Notes: generated from the letters alone by a model not told the origin. DNA of 64,000 nucleotides from Emergomyces orientalis (GCA_002110485.1 MOWL01000026.1:124001-188000); one strand, 5' to 3'; positions 1-12,842 are shown, counted from the stretch's first letter. Translations and numbers: made by a program.

Positions 1-1
1 C

Positions 2-392
2 AAGCACCAGAGCCAACTTGACCAGGAACAGAAATTGAACGGAAATTATGTAAGTTCTCTTTTTAGTTCTCTTTTTACGTTTTCTATTTCCGCAGTTCGC
101 CTCTTTTTTTTTCTCTTCCTATTTTGCTAATTTAATCGCAAACAACAGTTCTTCCTGGAAGAAGAGAGTTGAAAAGGGCACTCCACGAGATCATGACCGT
201 GACGGTCCTCACAGGCGGCGACGACGACATCGTAAACGGCATTTGGGTAAAAACGGCGTTGATGTGTTAGCATTTTCCGGCGTTGGCAAAGGCGCTGGTG
301 GCCGAAAAGGGAGACGCGGCTCCGCGGGCCTTCCTGACGAGGAGTCATCGGCTGACGACGACGACGATGAAGACGACAATGGAATCTGCTGA
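2..392 (+). CDS. 3' end of an unidentified gene (partial, model uncertain)
   Basis: The first 48 bases are open in only one frame and end exactly at a canonical GTAAGT donor (position 50). A pyrimidine-rich stretch follows with AG acceptors at 95 and 148. Splicing 49 to 96 keeps phase and gives a 98-codon exon ending in TGA at 390-392. That exon is basic in the middle (Arg/His/Lys-rich) and ends in an acidic Asp/Glu run. Using the acceptor at 148 instead would stop after eight codons. The low-complexity basic-then-acidic tail is typical of fungal nuclear proteins but matches no family I recognise. The gene starts left of the window. The 46-nt intron is short and the poly-T inside the second exon is suspicious, so the model is weak. 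Confidence 0.3.
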
Positions 393-1922
393 GAACAGCA
401 GTTTTTCGTTCCCCAGCCCGTTGTTCGGATCCTCGCTGAGTGATGTATTCTAGTCGACCTCCACCCTGTCGTTGAGCCCGCATTCGGAACACTACAGTGC
501 CAAAGGCATTTTATTTGTTCCAATCTCCTTTGTCTCTATGAACTCCCGACCGCCCCCAACAAGTTGGTTGGCGAAATTTTTCGCTTAACATGCTACGGTA
601 CAAAATATTGTGGACACTGGGGATACGCATTGATGCGTTTACGAATTATAAAAAAACGACTAAATCCGATCGGATGAAATTTTCTTCTTGTCGACCTAGA
701 TTTGCTATATACCATACCAAGAGGAATAATCTAATGGACAACATAAAACAACGAAACGAAATTTGGCTGGCTAGCAAAACCGCTAGATATACCCACCCCT
801 CATTTGTTTTCCCACATTTAAATAAGAGGGGGATCATATATATCGCAGTCTTTACTTTATATCCGCTGCACACATCAGCTTTTGTTGGACTCTTCTCCTT
901 TTGTTTTTGTTTATTTGTTTTGTTTTGTTTCAAGCTGCTTGCCAAACCTCACTGTGGCTTGGTCTTACCATGCCCCCTTGCCCGCTCTCGTTTCAAAGGT
1001 GTTCTTTCTCTTCGCGTTTCTGATGCTCAAATATGAGGCGGCTCGTCTTCCAGCAAAGAAATCCAAAAAGACATTTGCGATGGCAGCTATATGAATTTTC
1101 ATCATACGTCGCCTTGCACCCTCCCTACTTGTGGACCCCCACCATTCATCGTCAATTCATAAAATGGGAATCTTCGTTGCAAAAGACGCAGAAGGAACGC
1201 AAGAATCGGCACGTTGGGGGGTGGGGACATTTGAGCAGATTTTGAACTAGTTATATATGTAAACAGCTTGTGTCCACTCGTTTTTATTGACCCGACTGAA
1301 GAAAGGTGGAGGAAGAGAAAAAGCGTTATCTCCGCTCGACCTTTTTATCATTCGTTATTATTATATTTGTTATACAGATCCATGAAAAATGAAAAATGAA
1401 AAAGCAGAGAATTTTCCGTTATAGGTTCCCCTTGGATTTTCATTTTTCGATTCTTCCGCTTGTTTGGAAATGTTTGGAAGGTACCTCACTATGCCAAAGA
1501 TTTCGTGTTATATTTTTTTGGGGGAAAGTGGACAACTGTGTATTCAACGCCCGATCGTAGGATACTGTCAGAGCATTTAGAGGTTGATGTGTGTTCAGCC
1601 TTTCCGCCAGAGTAGAATAAGAAGATAAAAGAAAACGGAGATCCCACAGAAATACTCCTCCAAACCTGCAAACTACATTGGCCAAATACTTACCCCCCTT
1701 GATTGCCCTCATTAAACTGCAGTGGGCATTTCAAATAACCACCCTCACCCTATCCATCTTCAACTCTCCCGCCCTATAAAAAAGTGAAAGCAATTAAGAT
1801 TAATAAATACATTTCCTATCCTATCTAACCTAAACTAAAAATCCCCCCTTCGCTTAACTTAGACCTTACAGCTCAACTACCCTCTCCTTTTCCATCCCGC
1901 CCAACATTATCATCATCACATA
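393..1922. other. intergenic region without a supported gene
   Basis: AT-rich spacer with poly-T and poly-A runs and several short ORFs lacking protein-like composition. It probably contains the 3' UTRs of the left-edge gene and of the leftward gene ending at 1923. I see no tRNA or repeat. Confidence 0.6.
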
Positions 1923-4635
1923 TCACTCCTCCTCAATCTCCCCTTCCTCACTCCCTGAGTGCACTGCCTTCTCCTCCTTCAACACCTCCGCAACCTTCTC
2001 CGGCGTCCGCTCCCGCTCCTTCACCCGCTCCCTATCCCTCTCCCTTTCCTTATCCCTCCTCGACCCCCTCCCCGCATCCCCCGCAGCCCCATCCCTCCTA
2101 TACCGTTTCGCACTCCGACTCCCCACACTCTCCGTCTCACTATCCCTACGCCGCCTACGTTCACTAGTAACAGTACCCGTAGTACTACGTGCTGCTGTCG
2201 CGTCGCCAGCAGCAGTACCACCGCCTCCGCCACCACCATAATCCAATTCATCCCGACTACTCCGCGGATCGGCGCGGGAGCGATACAACCGCTCGCGTTC
2301 ATCCTCTCTCTCGCGCCGGTCACGGTCATAATTGCTCAGCAAAGGACGGCTGCTAGGCCTATCCCGCTCGCGATCCCTATCTTTATCCCGGCCACGGTCG
2401 CGATCGCGCTCCCGTTCACGCTCCCGCGGTGGTGGGGATAACCCACTGGCTTTCCGGTAGGATCTTTCGCGGTCAGCTTGCGCTTTGCGACGGTCGGCTT
2501 CGTAGGCGTCCGGTTCAGGCGTGCGACTGAGGCGGCTAGCGCTAGCGCCTCTTCTTCGCTCGCTGCGGTATCCGTGGCCGCCGTTGCGGGTATCGCGATC
2601 ACGCTCGCGCTCACGGTCACGGTCACGATCTGAACGGTCAGAACGATCATAATTCTCACGACGGCTGCTGGCGCGATCCCGTTCGCGCAGATCGCGGTCG
2701 CGCTCGGCGTCTTCCTCTTTCTCCTTGAGGCGGCGGATAACCTTGTCGAAGGCGGCGCGGCGCAGGTCGTCGGTGTCGAGGGCGCGGTATTCATCTGATT
2801 TCTCGACGCGGGGTTTCACCTGGTCCCAAGTGTCGGAAGCGCGAATGGGGGGTTCGAGATGTTTGATGCGCGAGCGGAGTGCATCGATGGCGCGGCGTTG
2901 GTGGCGGTCTGCGGCATGTTTCTCGTCTTCGGAACGGCGTAGGGCTTTCTCTTTGACGCGATCGAAGATTAGTTGGAGGGTGTCGCGATCGATTTTTGCA
3001 GTGCGCCGATCTGTGTACATGATCTCGTTGAATTCTTCGAAGGTAGTTTTTGGTGTAACTTCGTAGCGTTTATCCTGCGCATGGGGTTAGAGGTGTAAGG
3101 TAGAAGGGAGAGAGATTTAAAACGGAAAGTAAAGATACTTACATCTAGAACATCCAAAACATCGTTTCTAGGGCCTCTCAGAGCTCTTTCCTCCTCTTCC
3201 ACAATGTCCCAGAAGAGATCTAGAGGAGTGGAACCCGGCTGGCCCAGCATCGCCACGTACCGGAGGTCATCCTCGATTAAAGGCAGTATATTCATCCATT
3301 TGCTGCCCGCCTTGATCTTTCCATCTTTCCTCAGGTCCTGCAACAGCTCCATATATTGATCTCTGTTCTTGCGCTCTCTTCTTGCCTTATTGGTCTTCTG
3401 CTGCTGGCGAGTATCATTGAACGTACGCTCAAGGGATTTTATATGGTTTTCAAAAGCGGTTAGAATATCCGATTTAGTCAGGGCCTTGAACTTATCCTCA
3501 TTCTTAACCCTCTCGTTCGACTGGATAATCCCCTGCGCCTCAGCCCATCTTGTATATGGCTCGAGCTCCAAAGCTTTAAGAATATCCGCCAGGTCCTCCT
3601 TGGCAGCTTTTCGAGCAGCAACTTCCCGCTCCGCATTCTCCTTCTTAAGCTCAATAATATACTCCTCGAACAGCTGCCGCCTCTCGTTCTCATCATTCGT
3701 CGATCTAAAAATCGTCTCCCCCTCGATGATGGGTCGAATAGTCTTCCATCGCGAGTAGTGTTTGATCTCTGGGTGGCTTCTTAGCATGGTACCAAAATCT
3801 GCGCGGAGCTTAGCCAGTCTCTCCTTGGCGCGATCCTTTTCCTGCATGCGAACCTCAACGGCATATTTCTCAAAAGCCGCCTTGCGGTCCCTTGGGTCTT
3901 TCAGCGCGCGATATTGTGGATCCTTGATGATCGACCGCATTGCCTGCTCCCATGTCCACTCTGGCTGCACGTTGCTGCGTCGTAGCAGTTTCATGAAGGC
4001 AGCTTCGGCCTCCTCGAAGCTGGGATATTCTGGCTCGGTTTCCTGCGTGCCAACTGCGACCATACCGTTTGTATCGGGAGGCCCGTAGCCACCACGTCGA
4101 TCCGACGCACTCCGGTCATAGTCATCACGTTCTCGGTCACGTTCACGTTCACGCTGGTGTTGGGGGTATGTGGGAAACGCCGAGGTGCCACCCGCAACGA
4201 AGGTTGGAACACTAGAATTAGGATTTGGAGGGTTAGACGAAGCGCAAGGAAACAAGAAAACAAGGTAAACTCACGTAGGAATAGGTCGTTGGGGAGGCTG
4301 CTGGGCAAGGGCAGTTTTGTAAACCTCAGGCATCTCCCATGAGCTTTGCTTTGTCTCCGTATTGTACCAGTACTTCCGTCCGCCCTCCGCGGTATATTCT
4401 TTCCATGGCTGGTTTGACAAAGCACGCTGTTACGTTATATATGCGTCAGTAAAATGGATACGAGTAGCATATAAGAATATCAAACTCTGCTCACCTCTGC
4501 AGGAGTCATAAGCTCCAGTGGTTTTGTCCACTGCGTCGCTTTTGTCTGGACATTGTAGTAGTAGACTCTGCCATCGGCATTTCTAGCTTCCTGCCACAGC
4601 GCAGGCGGCACTGGCACACCATTCATGACATTCAT
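1923..4635 (-). CDS. PRP40: pre-mRNA-processing protein Prp40 (WW/FF-domain U1 snRNP factor)
   Basis: Four exons: 4635-4495, 4426-4275, 4211-3143 and 3074-1923, giving 837 aa; all junctions are in phase with GTRAG-type donors. Residues about 12-43 and 53-82 are two WW domains (Trp14/Trp36 and Trp55/Trp77). Exon 3 and the start of exon 4 hold about five FF repeats, each with the spaced aromatic/Trp pattern (for example the WTWEQAMRSIIKDPQYRAL segment). The last 250 residues are an Arg-Asp/Arg-Glu repeat tail, ending in a short acidic run. Prp40 is a U1 snRNP component that bridges the 5' splice site and the branch-point protein through its WW domains. The long RD/RE tail resembles metazoan RS-like tails more than the short yeast C-terminus. 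Divergent to TRS65 across 421 bp. The start at 4635 is the first of two in-frame ATGs (the other is at 4626). Confidence 0.93.
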
Positions 4636-5056
4636 GGCCCAAGTAGAGTGAGCAGCTATATATGAGACCTAAACCTCCACTGCACTGTTAAGTCTCCTCT
4701 CCTGAATGAATGAATGAACGATAGGAACAGAGCTTGAACCTTCTGCAACATGCTCGAACCCGCGAAAAAAAAGATAAGCGTAGTTTGATAGGGTTGGCTA
4801 CAGAGACCACAGGCGCCAAGAGCTATCACTTCGAATTAACCAACTCTTATTTATTTATTTATTGTTCAATTTCACTCACCCACTTTTAAACAATGCTTTG
4901 AAACAGCCAGATACCCTGAAAGTATAAATTGGTATATAGATTGCAGGAAGCGCTCGGTGTTGGGTTATAACTATGTCTGCGCTGTTGATTTTCTTCTCGT
5001 CCGCTTAAATCCCCCGTCCATGGACCCCTATATTAATGTTAAAGTATCTACATAAA
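4636..5056. promoter_or_regulatory. divergent promoter region between PRP40 and TRS65
   Basis: A 421-bp spacer between two outward-facing start codons must hold both 5' ends. It is AT-rich with a TTATTTATTTATTTATTG stretch near 4848. No specific factor site is assigned. Confidence 0.5.
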
Positions 5057-7136
5057 ATGGCCCTGGACGAATTTCTGCGCCGCGCAGTCTTGGATACTAT
5101 AGTCCCCTATGCCACCCAAGTCAATCTCGAAGATGCCCTAAATGCTTCAGTTCAGGAAGTTATCGAAGATTCCCCGTCCCTTCTGCCTACAATCCGCCAG
5201 CGCTCTCTTCTCTTCTTTGGTATGACCACCACAGGCACCACCACACTGGTTATGCGATGAGCCATGCAAGAGTCTTACTCATTCTCAGATATATTGAACA
5301 GATGAACTCCTCCCGGTATATGTCGTCCTGCGCCTTACTAACTGCTCAGAGCATGCGCTGAAAACACAACTACCGCGATTGACAGTCCAGCTTGAGGCAT
5401 ACGCAGCCAATGGAACTGCTGGTGAAGACGGCGAGGACGAAGGCCCACAACAACAACAGCAAGCTAGGGACCTTATATTTTCCGGTACAGTGAGCGATGA
5501 CGAAGACCCGCTAGTGGTTGTCAATGAAGTTGAAGACGAAGAGGATGTGGTGAACCTTGTCTTTGTCATATGGAAATTGGATACTTTTCTCAGTCAGTGC
5601 AGTTTGCCATTGGAATAAATTCTCATTTCGTTCCAAAGGAATGGAAAAATTTTATGGAAATAGAATACCGATGCTAATATGGTTTTGTTGAAGACCGTCC
5701 ACGAATCCGGCTCCAGCATCCATCTGTCGTGTTTAGCGCCTCCGCAACCCTAAACCCGTTGAAGATAGAATCTGGGGACTCCGAAGATGAGTATTTACCA
5801 AGCGGCGTACCGGGGTCTGTCAACGTTTTTCAATCCCTATCAGGGAATAACTCCCAAGGACAGTCCAATCCACCGCCTTTCCTCCCCGCGTCGAGACTTC
5901 TACGGGTGGTTCCAGCTGCTCAGGAAGAGGTATCATTGTACCGTATACAGCAAGAAACGCAACTCCCCCTCCGTATCATCCCCATTGCGAGTGCGCGAAT
6001 CCGGTATTCACGCCTTAATACATATTCCAGCAAACCCACCACCGTCGCCAGCCTCGACTTCGAGGTCACACCCTTTACAAATTTCGACGTCATCCTGGAG
6101 AAAAAGGAGCTCACCCTTTTTGACGGCCAGGTCGAAAGCCTGACCACTGACAACGGATATGCTCTTCCAGTAACCTGCCGTCCAAGAGATGACATGACTT
6201 TTATATATAAACTCACCCCGGAGCACGGAATGGAAGCCGCCTCGTCCACCACCGCGGCCGTTTACGTTTTAGATATCTCCATAGGAGCAACAATATGCGT
6301 GTCGGAAGAATGCCGACCCAGGATATCCATGCAATGGCGCACCAACGTCGACTTCTCCCTACCTCTCAATCCAGCCTTCGGCGGGCCAAGCCAGGTCCTC
6401 CAACGAAACAACCGCCCCGCCAGCCTTCCCATGACCCCGAGCCAAAGTGGCGGTGGCAGTGGTGGTGATGGCGGTACTCCAACAACCCTTACGACCAACG
6501 GAGCAGCACTAGCCACGAATCGACGATCCGCCTACCTTTCCACCGCGGACATTGGCGTTACCATCTCCTTTTCTGGACCAAGCAGCGTCGAAGTCGGCAA
6601 GCCATTCCACTGGGTCGTATTCATCGTCAACCGTTCACAGAAGCCGAGGAAATTTGCCATGGCGGCTGTGCCGCGTAGGAAACGGGCGGATGTGCGCAGT
6701 AGCAGGCATATTACCCGACCGTCATCGTCTTCTATATCGAGTGGGCGCAGGGATGAGCAGGTTGCGGAGGCGGTGACGGATGAGAATATTGTGTATGCGA
6801 TGCAGAAGAATGCGATTCCGTATGATACAGAGTTGATATGCTTAAGTACGGACATTAGGTTTGGGTAAGTCTTCAGATACATCCTTGTTGGTTTCTCTCT
6901 TTTTCTTCGCATACCGCGATGACCACAGCTCAACTGAAAATGAATTTAATGAATATAGTCCCCTTCTCCCCGGTACATGCCACTCGACGGAGCTTAAGCT
7001 TCTCCCGCTATCAGCAGGCGTGTTGCATGTTGAAGCTGTCCGGCTAGTAGATTTGAACACCAACGAGGCGACGGATATAAGAGACTTGCCAGATATTATA
7101 TCGTTTGAGAGGCGAGCGGAGCAGAAATTGGCGTGA
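5057..7136 (+). CDS. TRS65: TRAPP complex subunit Trs65-like
   Basis: Exons 5057-5219, 5302-5592, 5694-6864 and 6929-7136 join in phase to 610 aa. The start MALDEFLRRAVLDTIVPY is the first ATG giving the conserved N-terminus; an upstream in-frame ATG at 5036 is possible. The body is beta-rich with an Asp/Glu- and Gln-rich insert, and the last exon carries the most conserved block (STELKLLPLSAGVLHVEAVR and RDLPDIISFE). This block and the layout fit the fungal Trs65/TRAPPC13-like family, a subunit of TRAPP II acting in Golgi vesicle tethering and Rab activation. The donor of intron 2 is read as GTCAGT, which is non-consensus but the only site near the exon end that keeps phase. Family assignment rests on recognition of the C-terminal block. 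Confidence 0.8.
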
Positions 7137-8228
7137 ACAAGCACTGGATTATGTAGATACAATATTACCCTATAGGCTTGTATATGTACATGTTGTACAT
7201 GTATATTTACTATACAATAAAACATACGAAGAGAGGGCGTTCCCCTCTTAATTCCTGAATATAAACTGCTCTACTTTTTGTCAAAAACATGCCAATATAT
7301 GAAACAACCACTCTTTTCATAGTTTGGATGCGTTTCGGCTTGGGGCTTATCCAGATCGTATCTTGCCCCGTGCTCTGCGGACCTCCAGACATAGAAGAGA
7401 AATCACATATATAAAAAAAACAAAGCGAGTTGTAGAATTAATTATAAAATAATAGCACTATATCCGAAAAGCAAGTAAACATATATCGTGGTTGTATTTA
7501 TAGCAGTGTCCCGTCTCTTGGTCAAAGCCAAGCGCTTATAATATCCTGCTGTGGGTGGAGCCGCCTCCTCCTCTTCTTGCAACATCATCAACCACCAACT
7601 CTTTCATCCATCACCACAACAACAACATCAGAACCTCATCATCTCCTCCTCCTCCTCCATCGTCCTCTCATTCTGTCCCAACACTGTCTTCGCAGTGTTT
7701 ATCGCCCATCCACTGCTTCCGGGACCTACAAACTCCCCGCCTTTCCCACTGGCCCAGCATAACCCCAGCGCGGACACCTTGCGTCATATACAAAGCATAT
7801 CTGGTCTTTCGCAGTCCCACTACCGTCGTCATTCTCCAAACAAGCCCCTGCGGAAATTCTTGGATGAGCTCGAAAATCCCACTCCCCCCGAGCCTCCCAT
7901 TTTCGTCGTTTATATTATATTAAAAATATACATTATCCTTGCTATTTCCCACCATGTTCGACAAAGCCAGACGGAAAGTGCTCGATGGCTTGAACAGTCG
8001 CTACATATATGGTCGCATGGTGAGTTAGGTTTAACCTTCATCCAAGGACAGCGTCCATCTTCCCACCCAAAAATAATAATAAAAAAGAGAAGGAAATTTT
8101 TATTTCTTTCCTTCTCATTCTTCAATTTCTTCGGATTCAATACTGTTATTTTAAATACCTGGACCTGCGGTTGACACATTCATTGGATCGAATAGCCACT
8201 TGTGCATACCATCATCTTCCTGATTGAG
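7137..8228. other. intergenic and 5' leader of the Mpv17-family gene
   Basis: TRS65 3' UTR, then a CT- and CAA-rich stretch (7560-7700) typical of a fungal promoter or leader. An ATG at 7954 opens 22 codons (MFDKARRKVLDGLNSRYIYG..) up to a GTGAGT at 8020. This could be an upstream ORF or an alternative first exon spliced to 8229; homologous proteins usually begin at the 8229 methionine, so it is not included in the gene. Confidence 0.45.
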
Positions 8229-9318
8229 ATGGCCGTAACAATGAGGCTCGCGGCCAAATTCAACTCGTACTATGCGGAGAGGCCAGGTAATTAACCCCCT
8301 TTTCATCCCCTTGTTGATGCACCAGGAAACAGTCTGATGAGCTACGAACTGACAAATCTTTGGCCAATCTTCAGTGTTGACCACTATGGTCACCAACGCC
8401 GTAAGCATCCCGAGCCACCGCCCTCCCATTCTTCTCTACCACTATATTACCCATATCCCACTCTATATAACCCATCCCCGCTAACCCACAACCCGTCACA
8501 ATATCGAACAGGTTCTTGGCGGTATTGCGGACACAGTAGCCCAAACCATCACAGCTGTTCGAACACGTATGGCCGCCCGCCAGCGCTCCCGCAGTTCCTC
8601 CAACAACGACCCCAACAACGACCTAATCTCCATCGAAATACACAACCTTGATAAAGAGAAGCCGCCCACCGTAGGCGAGCTTGGGTCGTACTACAGCGGC
8701 AGCAAACACCTTGCACCACCGTTTGACTTCGAGCGGCTGACTCGCTTCATGGCATACGGCTTCTTCATGGCGCCCGTCCAGTTTCAGTGGTTTGGGTTCC
8801 TGGCGCGCTCGTTCCCAATTACCAAGACCCATGCGACGTTGCCAGCATTGAAGAGGGTGGCTATGGATCAGTTGATTTTTGCGCCGGTTGGTATGTAATA
8901 CGCGTACAAGAATACTTTTGGTGATGCGGAAGGAGGGAGGAATACCCCCGTTGATGAGGGATTAGGGGATAACTAATGCTAATAATTCGGGCGAATTTGC
9001 AGGTCTCGCGTGCTTCTTTACATTTATGACGGTGGCGGAGGGCGGAGGACGACGAGCGATTATACGCAAATTGCAAGATGTGTATACGCCGACGCTGAAG
9101 GCGAACTTTATGCTGTGGCCGGCGGTGCAAATACTCAATTTCCGTGTGGTGCCTATCCAGTTTCAAATTGTGAGTTATCTCCTTTTACTTATCAAATCTT
9201 CCATTATGAAGTTCTTTCACTTCTCTAATTGCTTTTTCTACTACAGCCATTTGTATCCACCGTTGGAATTGCCTGGACAGCATACCTATCCCTGACCAAC
9301 TCCTCCGAGGAAGAATAA
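8229..9318 (+). CDS. Mpv17/PMP22-family integral membrane protein
   Basis: Exons 8229-8286, 8375-8400 (26 nt), 8512-8890, 9003-9169 and 9247-9318 give 233 aa. Recognisable family features are YYAERPVLTTMVTNAVLGG near the N-terminus (first membrane helix), GFFMAPVQFQWFGFLAR in the middle, and the C-terminal signature ILNFRVVPIQFQIPFVSTVG with a Trp-Pro just before it. Mpv17/PMP22/Sym1 proteins are four-helix channels or pores of the inner mitochondrial or peroxisomal membrane. The Ser/Asn-rich insert around residue 55-65 is a common fungal extension. Which organelle it sits in cannot be told from sequence. An alternative start at 8241 (MRLAAKF) is equally possible. Confidence 0.85.
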
Positions 9319-10445
9319 AAAGAAAACCGCTACTAGACAGAAGAAATGAAGTGTGAACACGTTTTTATAATTTTATATTTACACCAACCTACAACAAGCC
9401 TTTTAACTACTTTTTGTTTTTCTTACTGTTATTATTAGGATTTGGGTTATGTGGTTGCTCGGTTGCTTGGTTGCTTTCTTTTTAAAACTTCTTGATGGGG
9501 GCTTGGGTTTTTCTGACAAATGTTCCTCTGGTCTTTTTCTTTTCGTTTCGTTTTTGTTCTACGCGGTGTTCAAATCGACCCCCTGTTTAACTGGCATCTG
9601 GAGTTACTGGCGGGTTTTGTGAATGTGAAACTAAGTGCTCTCTTGTAACTAGGGTACCTTCACGTATACTGTGGGGCATTTTGCTCCACATCATGTTTTC
9701 CGGAGTCACCGTTTCTTTGTTCGAATGGATTTGTTGGTTACTGGTATTATTAAGTATTTTCAATGTCAATTTGAGCATGTCGATTGAGTAAGGGCTGGAG
9801 TGAGACTGCACTCTCTATCTACACAGGTATCTACCTAAAGTATCTGCTTAACTACTTCTCTCTGTTAGGACAGGGAGGTTGATATTTCGCTCATTCGATT
9901 CGAGTACCATATATATATCTATATATATATATATCTGCTACTTTTTTCTCTCCATGGGTTGCGTATATAGAACCCCGAAGCCTCTCCGCCGACAACAACA
10001 TAAGCCAAAGACGACAACCTGGAATTAATTTCAGGTATTCCGATAGTCCCCATGTATACCCCATTAACCCACACGGGCCTGGTGTTGGCTGCTTTTCCAT
10101 CCGATTTGTTCTCGGCGAGATGGGCAGAATTCGATTACATCACACCCGCATCAGTCCGACAAAGTTGCCCCGAAGCTAAAACAAACCCCACCAAAGAAAA
10201 AGCTGCGTTTGTCCCGCCTTCAACCCCTCCAAAACTATATCACAACAACAAACATCCCGGGACTTGGATTTCTTGGATATTATACATCATTTTCAATTCA
10301 TTACACACCAGGTTAGTCTGTTTCCTCCTGGTTTCTGATTTATATACAATTGACGTTCCTCGTTCCAATTGACTGGATAAATAGAAGTGTTACGACCCAA
10401 AATATCCACTCTCTAAACAACAACAGTACACAACAGCCAACAGCC
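9319..10445 (+). promoter_or_regulatory. intergenic region with the PGK promoter
   Basis: About 1.1 kb between the Mpv17-family stop and the PGK start. It contains a TA-rich run (9910-9935), a CT-rich/CAA-rich leader (about 10390-10445) and a TATA-like ATTATACATC near 10277. Such pyrimidine-rich leaders are usual upstream of strongly expressed fungal glycolytic genes. No additional gene is supported. Confidence 0.5.
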
Positions 10446-11902
10446 ATGTCTCTCTCCAACAAGCTGTCCATTACCGATGTCGACCTCAAAGGCAAGAGGG
10501 TACTGATCCGGGTATGTGTTATTTCTACCCAATGCATATTCAGTAGTATCATAAAAACTAAGTCCTGCTAATTCATTAAATACCTTTTAAATATACAGGT
10601 CGACTTCAATGTCCCCCTGGACGAAAACAAGAAAATCACAAACAACCAACGAATCGTCGGTGCCCTACCCACCATCAAATACGCCATCGATCACGGCGCC
10701 AAAGCTGTCGTGCTCATGTCCCATCTGGGCCGACCGGACGGCAAACCCAATCCCAAATACAGCCTGAAGCCCGTCGTAGCCGAGCTGGAGAAATTGCTCA
10801 ATGGCCGTTCGGTTATTTTCACTAATGACTGTGTCGGTAAGGAGGTCGAGGAGACGGTTAATAAGGCGAGTGATGGGCAGGTGATTCTGTTGGAAAATTT
10901 GCGGTTTCATCCGGAGGAGGAGGGGAGTTATAAAGATGCGGAGGGTAAGAAGGTTAAGGCGGATCAGGGGAAGGTGGAGGAGTTTCGGAAAGAGTTGACT
11001 GCGTTGGGGGATATTTATATCAGTATGTAAAACCTTTTTTTTTTTCATTTTTTTTCATTCCTTTTCCCACACCACCACCCCTACATCAATTTCAACTTCT
11101 CTACGAGTTATAGATATTCTAACCCAGAATTACAGACGACGCCTTCGGCACCGCCCACCGCGCCCACAGCTCTATGGTGGGCATCAACCTGCCCCAAAAG
11201 GCCGCCGGCTTCCTCGTGAAAAAGGAGCTGGAATACTTCGCCAAGGCCCTCGAGAACCCCACACGGCCCTTCCTCGCCATCCTCGGCGGCTCCAAGGTCT
11301 CCGACAAAATCCAGCTAATCGACAACTTACTCGACAAAGTCAACACGCTCATCATCTGCGGCGCCATGGCGTTTACGTTCAAAAAGGTGTTGGACAACGT
11401 GAAGATCGGCAGCAGCCTGTTCGACGAGGCGGGCAGCAAGATCGTGCCTGACATCATGGCCAAAGCGAAGCGGAATAACGTTCGCATCGTCTTCCCCGTC
11501 GACCATGTTATTGCCGATAAATTTGCCGCGGATGCGAATTCGCAGCTTAAGACGGATGATGAGGGGATTCCGGACGGGTGGTGGGGGTTGGACTTTGGGG
11601 AGAAGAGTATTAAGTTGTTTGAGGAGGCGATTGGGGAGTCGCAGACGATTTTATGGAATGGCCCTCCCGGTGTGTTTGAGTTTGAGAAGTTTGCTGGCTC
11701 CACGAAAGCGATGTTGAATGCGTGTATTGAGGCGGTTAAGAAAGGGAAGATTGTCATTATTGGTGGAGGGGACACGGCGACGGTTGCGGCGAAGTATCAT
11801 GCTGAGGATAAGTTGAGCCATGTGTCGACTGGTGGAGGGGCTTCGTTGGAGTTATTGGAGGGTAAGGACTTGCCTGGTGTTAGTACTCTGTCGAGTAAGT
11901 AA
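10446..11902 (+). CDS. PGK1: phosphoglycerate kinase
   Basis: Exons 10446-10511, 10599-11022 and 11136-11902 join in phase to 418 aa, the family's usual length. Diagnostic motifs: RVDFNVPLD across the first junction, SHLGRPDG, LLENLRFHPEEEG, the hinge/nucleotide region GWWGLDFG, LWNGPPGVFEFEKF, and GGGDTAT followed by STGGGASLELLEGK at the C-terminus. The enzyme transfers phosphate between 1,3-bisphosphoglycerate and ADP in cytosolic glycolysis and gluconeogenesis. Intron 1 lies inside the conserved N-terminal signature. Codon use is strongly C-ending in parts of exon 3, fitting high expression. No odd residues seen. Confidence 0.98.
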
Positions 11903-12842
11903 AAAAGACTGGTTTCCTCCATTATTTCCCCGCCCTCTTTCCTCTTCTTTTTCGTTCTTCTTCTTTTTCCTTTCTTTTTTTGTTGAAAAGAAGAAAAGAA
12001 AGAAAGAGGTTACGAAAGAGATTTCAAAATAAAATAAAAAATAAAAAATGTATTAAAAAGTATATTTACAAATCGATGGCTAAAGATTAATATTTATGTT
12101 GAATTATCATTTCAATTCTCAGTATATAGATATTTGGGAGTCCTATAATTCGTTACAGTTATTAAGCGCTGGTTTTCAGGTTTGATGTACGAGGAATATT
12201 GTGGAGGGGATGGATGGCTTGAGATCAACCCCTGTTCCTAAACCATAACATCCACACCTCTCATAGTCTTGCTACATACACCTTTGTTTTACTATTCCTT
12301 CACTGTTAAGTAGACAGTAAAAGAAAGGAAACGGAAATCGGCAAATTTCATACACCCTCAACCTCTCCGATTTCCCCTATTTCGGCCTCTCCTTCAGTTT
12401 CCAGACGGCAAGTAGTAGTATAAATCTTGAGTTTAGAATTCCTAGATCATTAGACTCATGTGATGTGATGGATGTGATATTATAAACAGAGTGGGAAAGA
12501 CGAATTGATTTGCTTATACATGCAATGATTTGACAGATATAAAATAGAAAGAAAAAAGGGTGCACGAAACAAACTTGCCTTACTGGAGCGGGAAATGAGG
12601 ATATTTACATGTCGTCGATAAAAAGGGTGAGGGGAGGCCATGCAAGAAAGGAAAACAGAAAACAAAAAACAAAAAAACCTTAATCCCATCTCATCTTCGC
12701 AAACAGTAAAAATTTTTTAAAAAAATTATGGTCAGAGGTCATGAAATCATTAGGACATACTCGATGACAGAAGATTTTAGTTTTAACAGGGGGAAGACAA
12801 TGAAATATGCACGTAGAGATGAGGATTAAAGTGGTTTAGCAG
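11903..12842. other. convergent intergenic region
   Basis: Shared 3' region of PGK (+) and the dioxygenase gene (-). It has an inverted-repeat-like CTTTTTCTTT/AAAGAAGAAAAGAAAG patch at 11950-12005 and AT-rich runs suitable for polyadenylation. No gene seen. Confidence 0.55.

Noticed and set aside
590..1036. ORFs in the PRP40 3' flank, also 1440-1712
   Set aside because: Low-complexity AT-rich translations without conserved motifs, overlapping on both strands.
7551..8174. 207-codon ORF upstream of the Mpv17-family gene
   Set aside because: It starts without ATG in a CT/CAA-rich leader, is Ser/Pro/His low-complexity, and crosses likely intron sequence.
11119..11775. Long ORF on the minus strand opposite PGK
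   Set aside because: It lies exactly antisense to PGK exon 3, which has strong family motifs; the antisense reading has no recognisable similarity.
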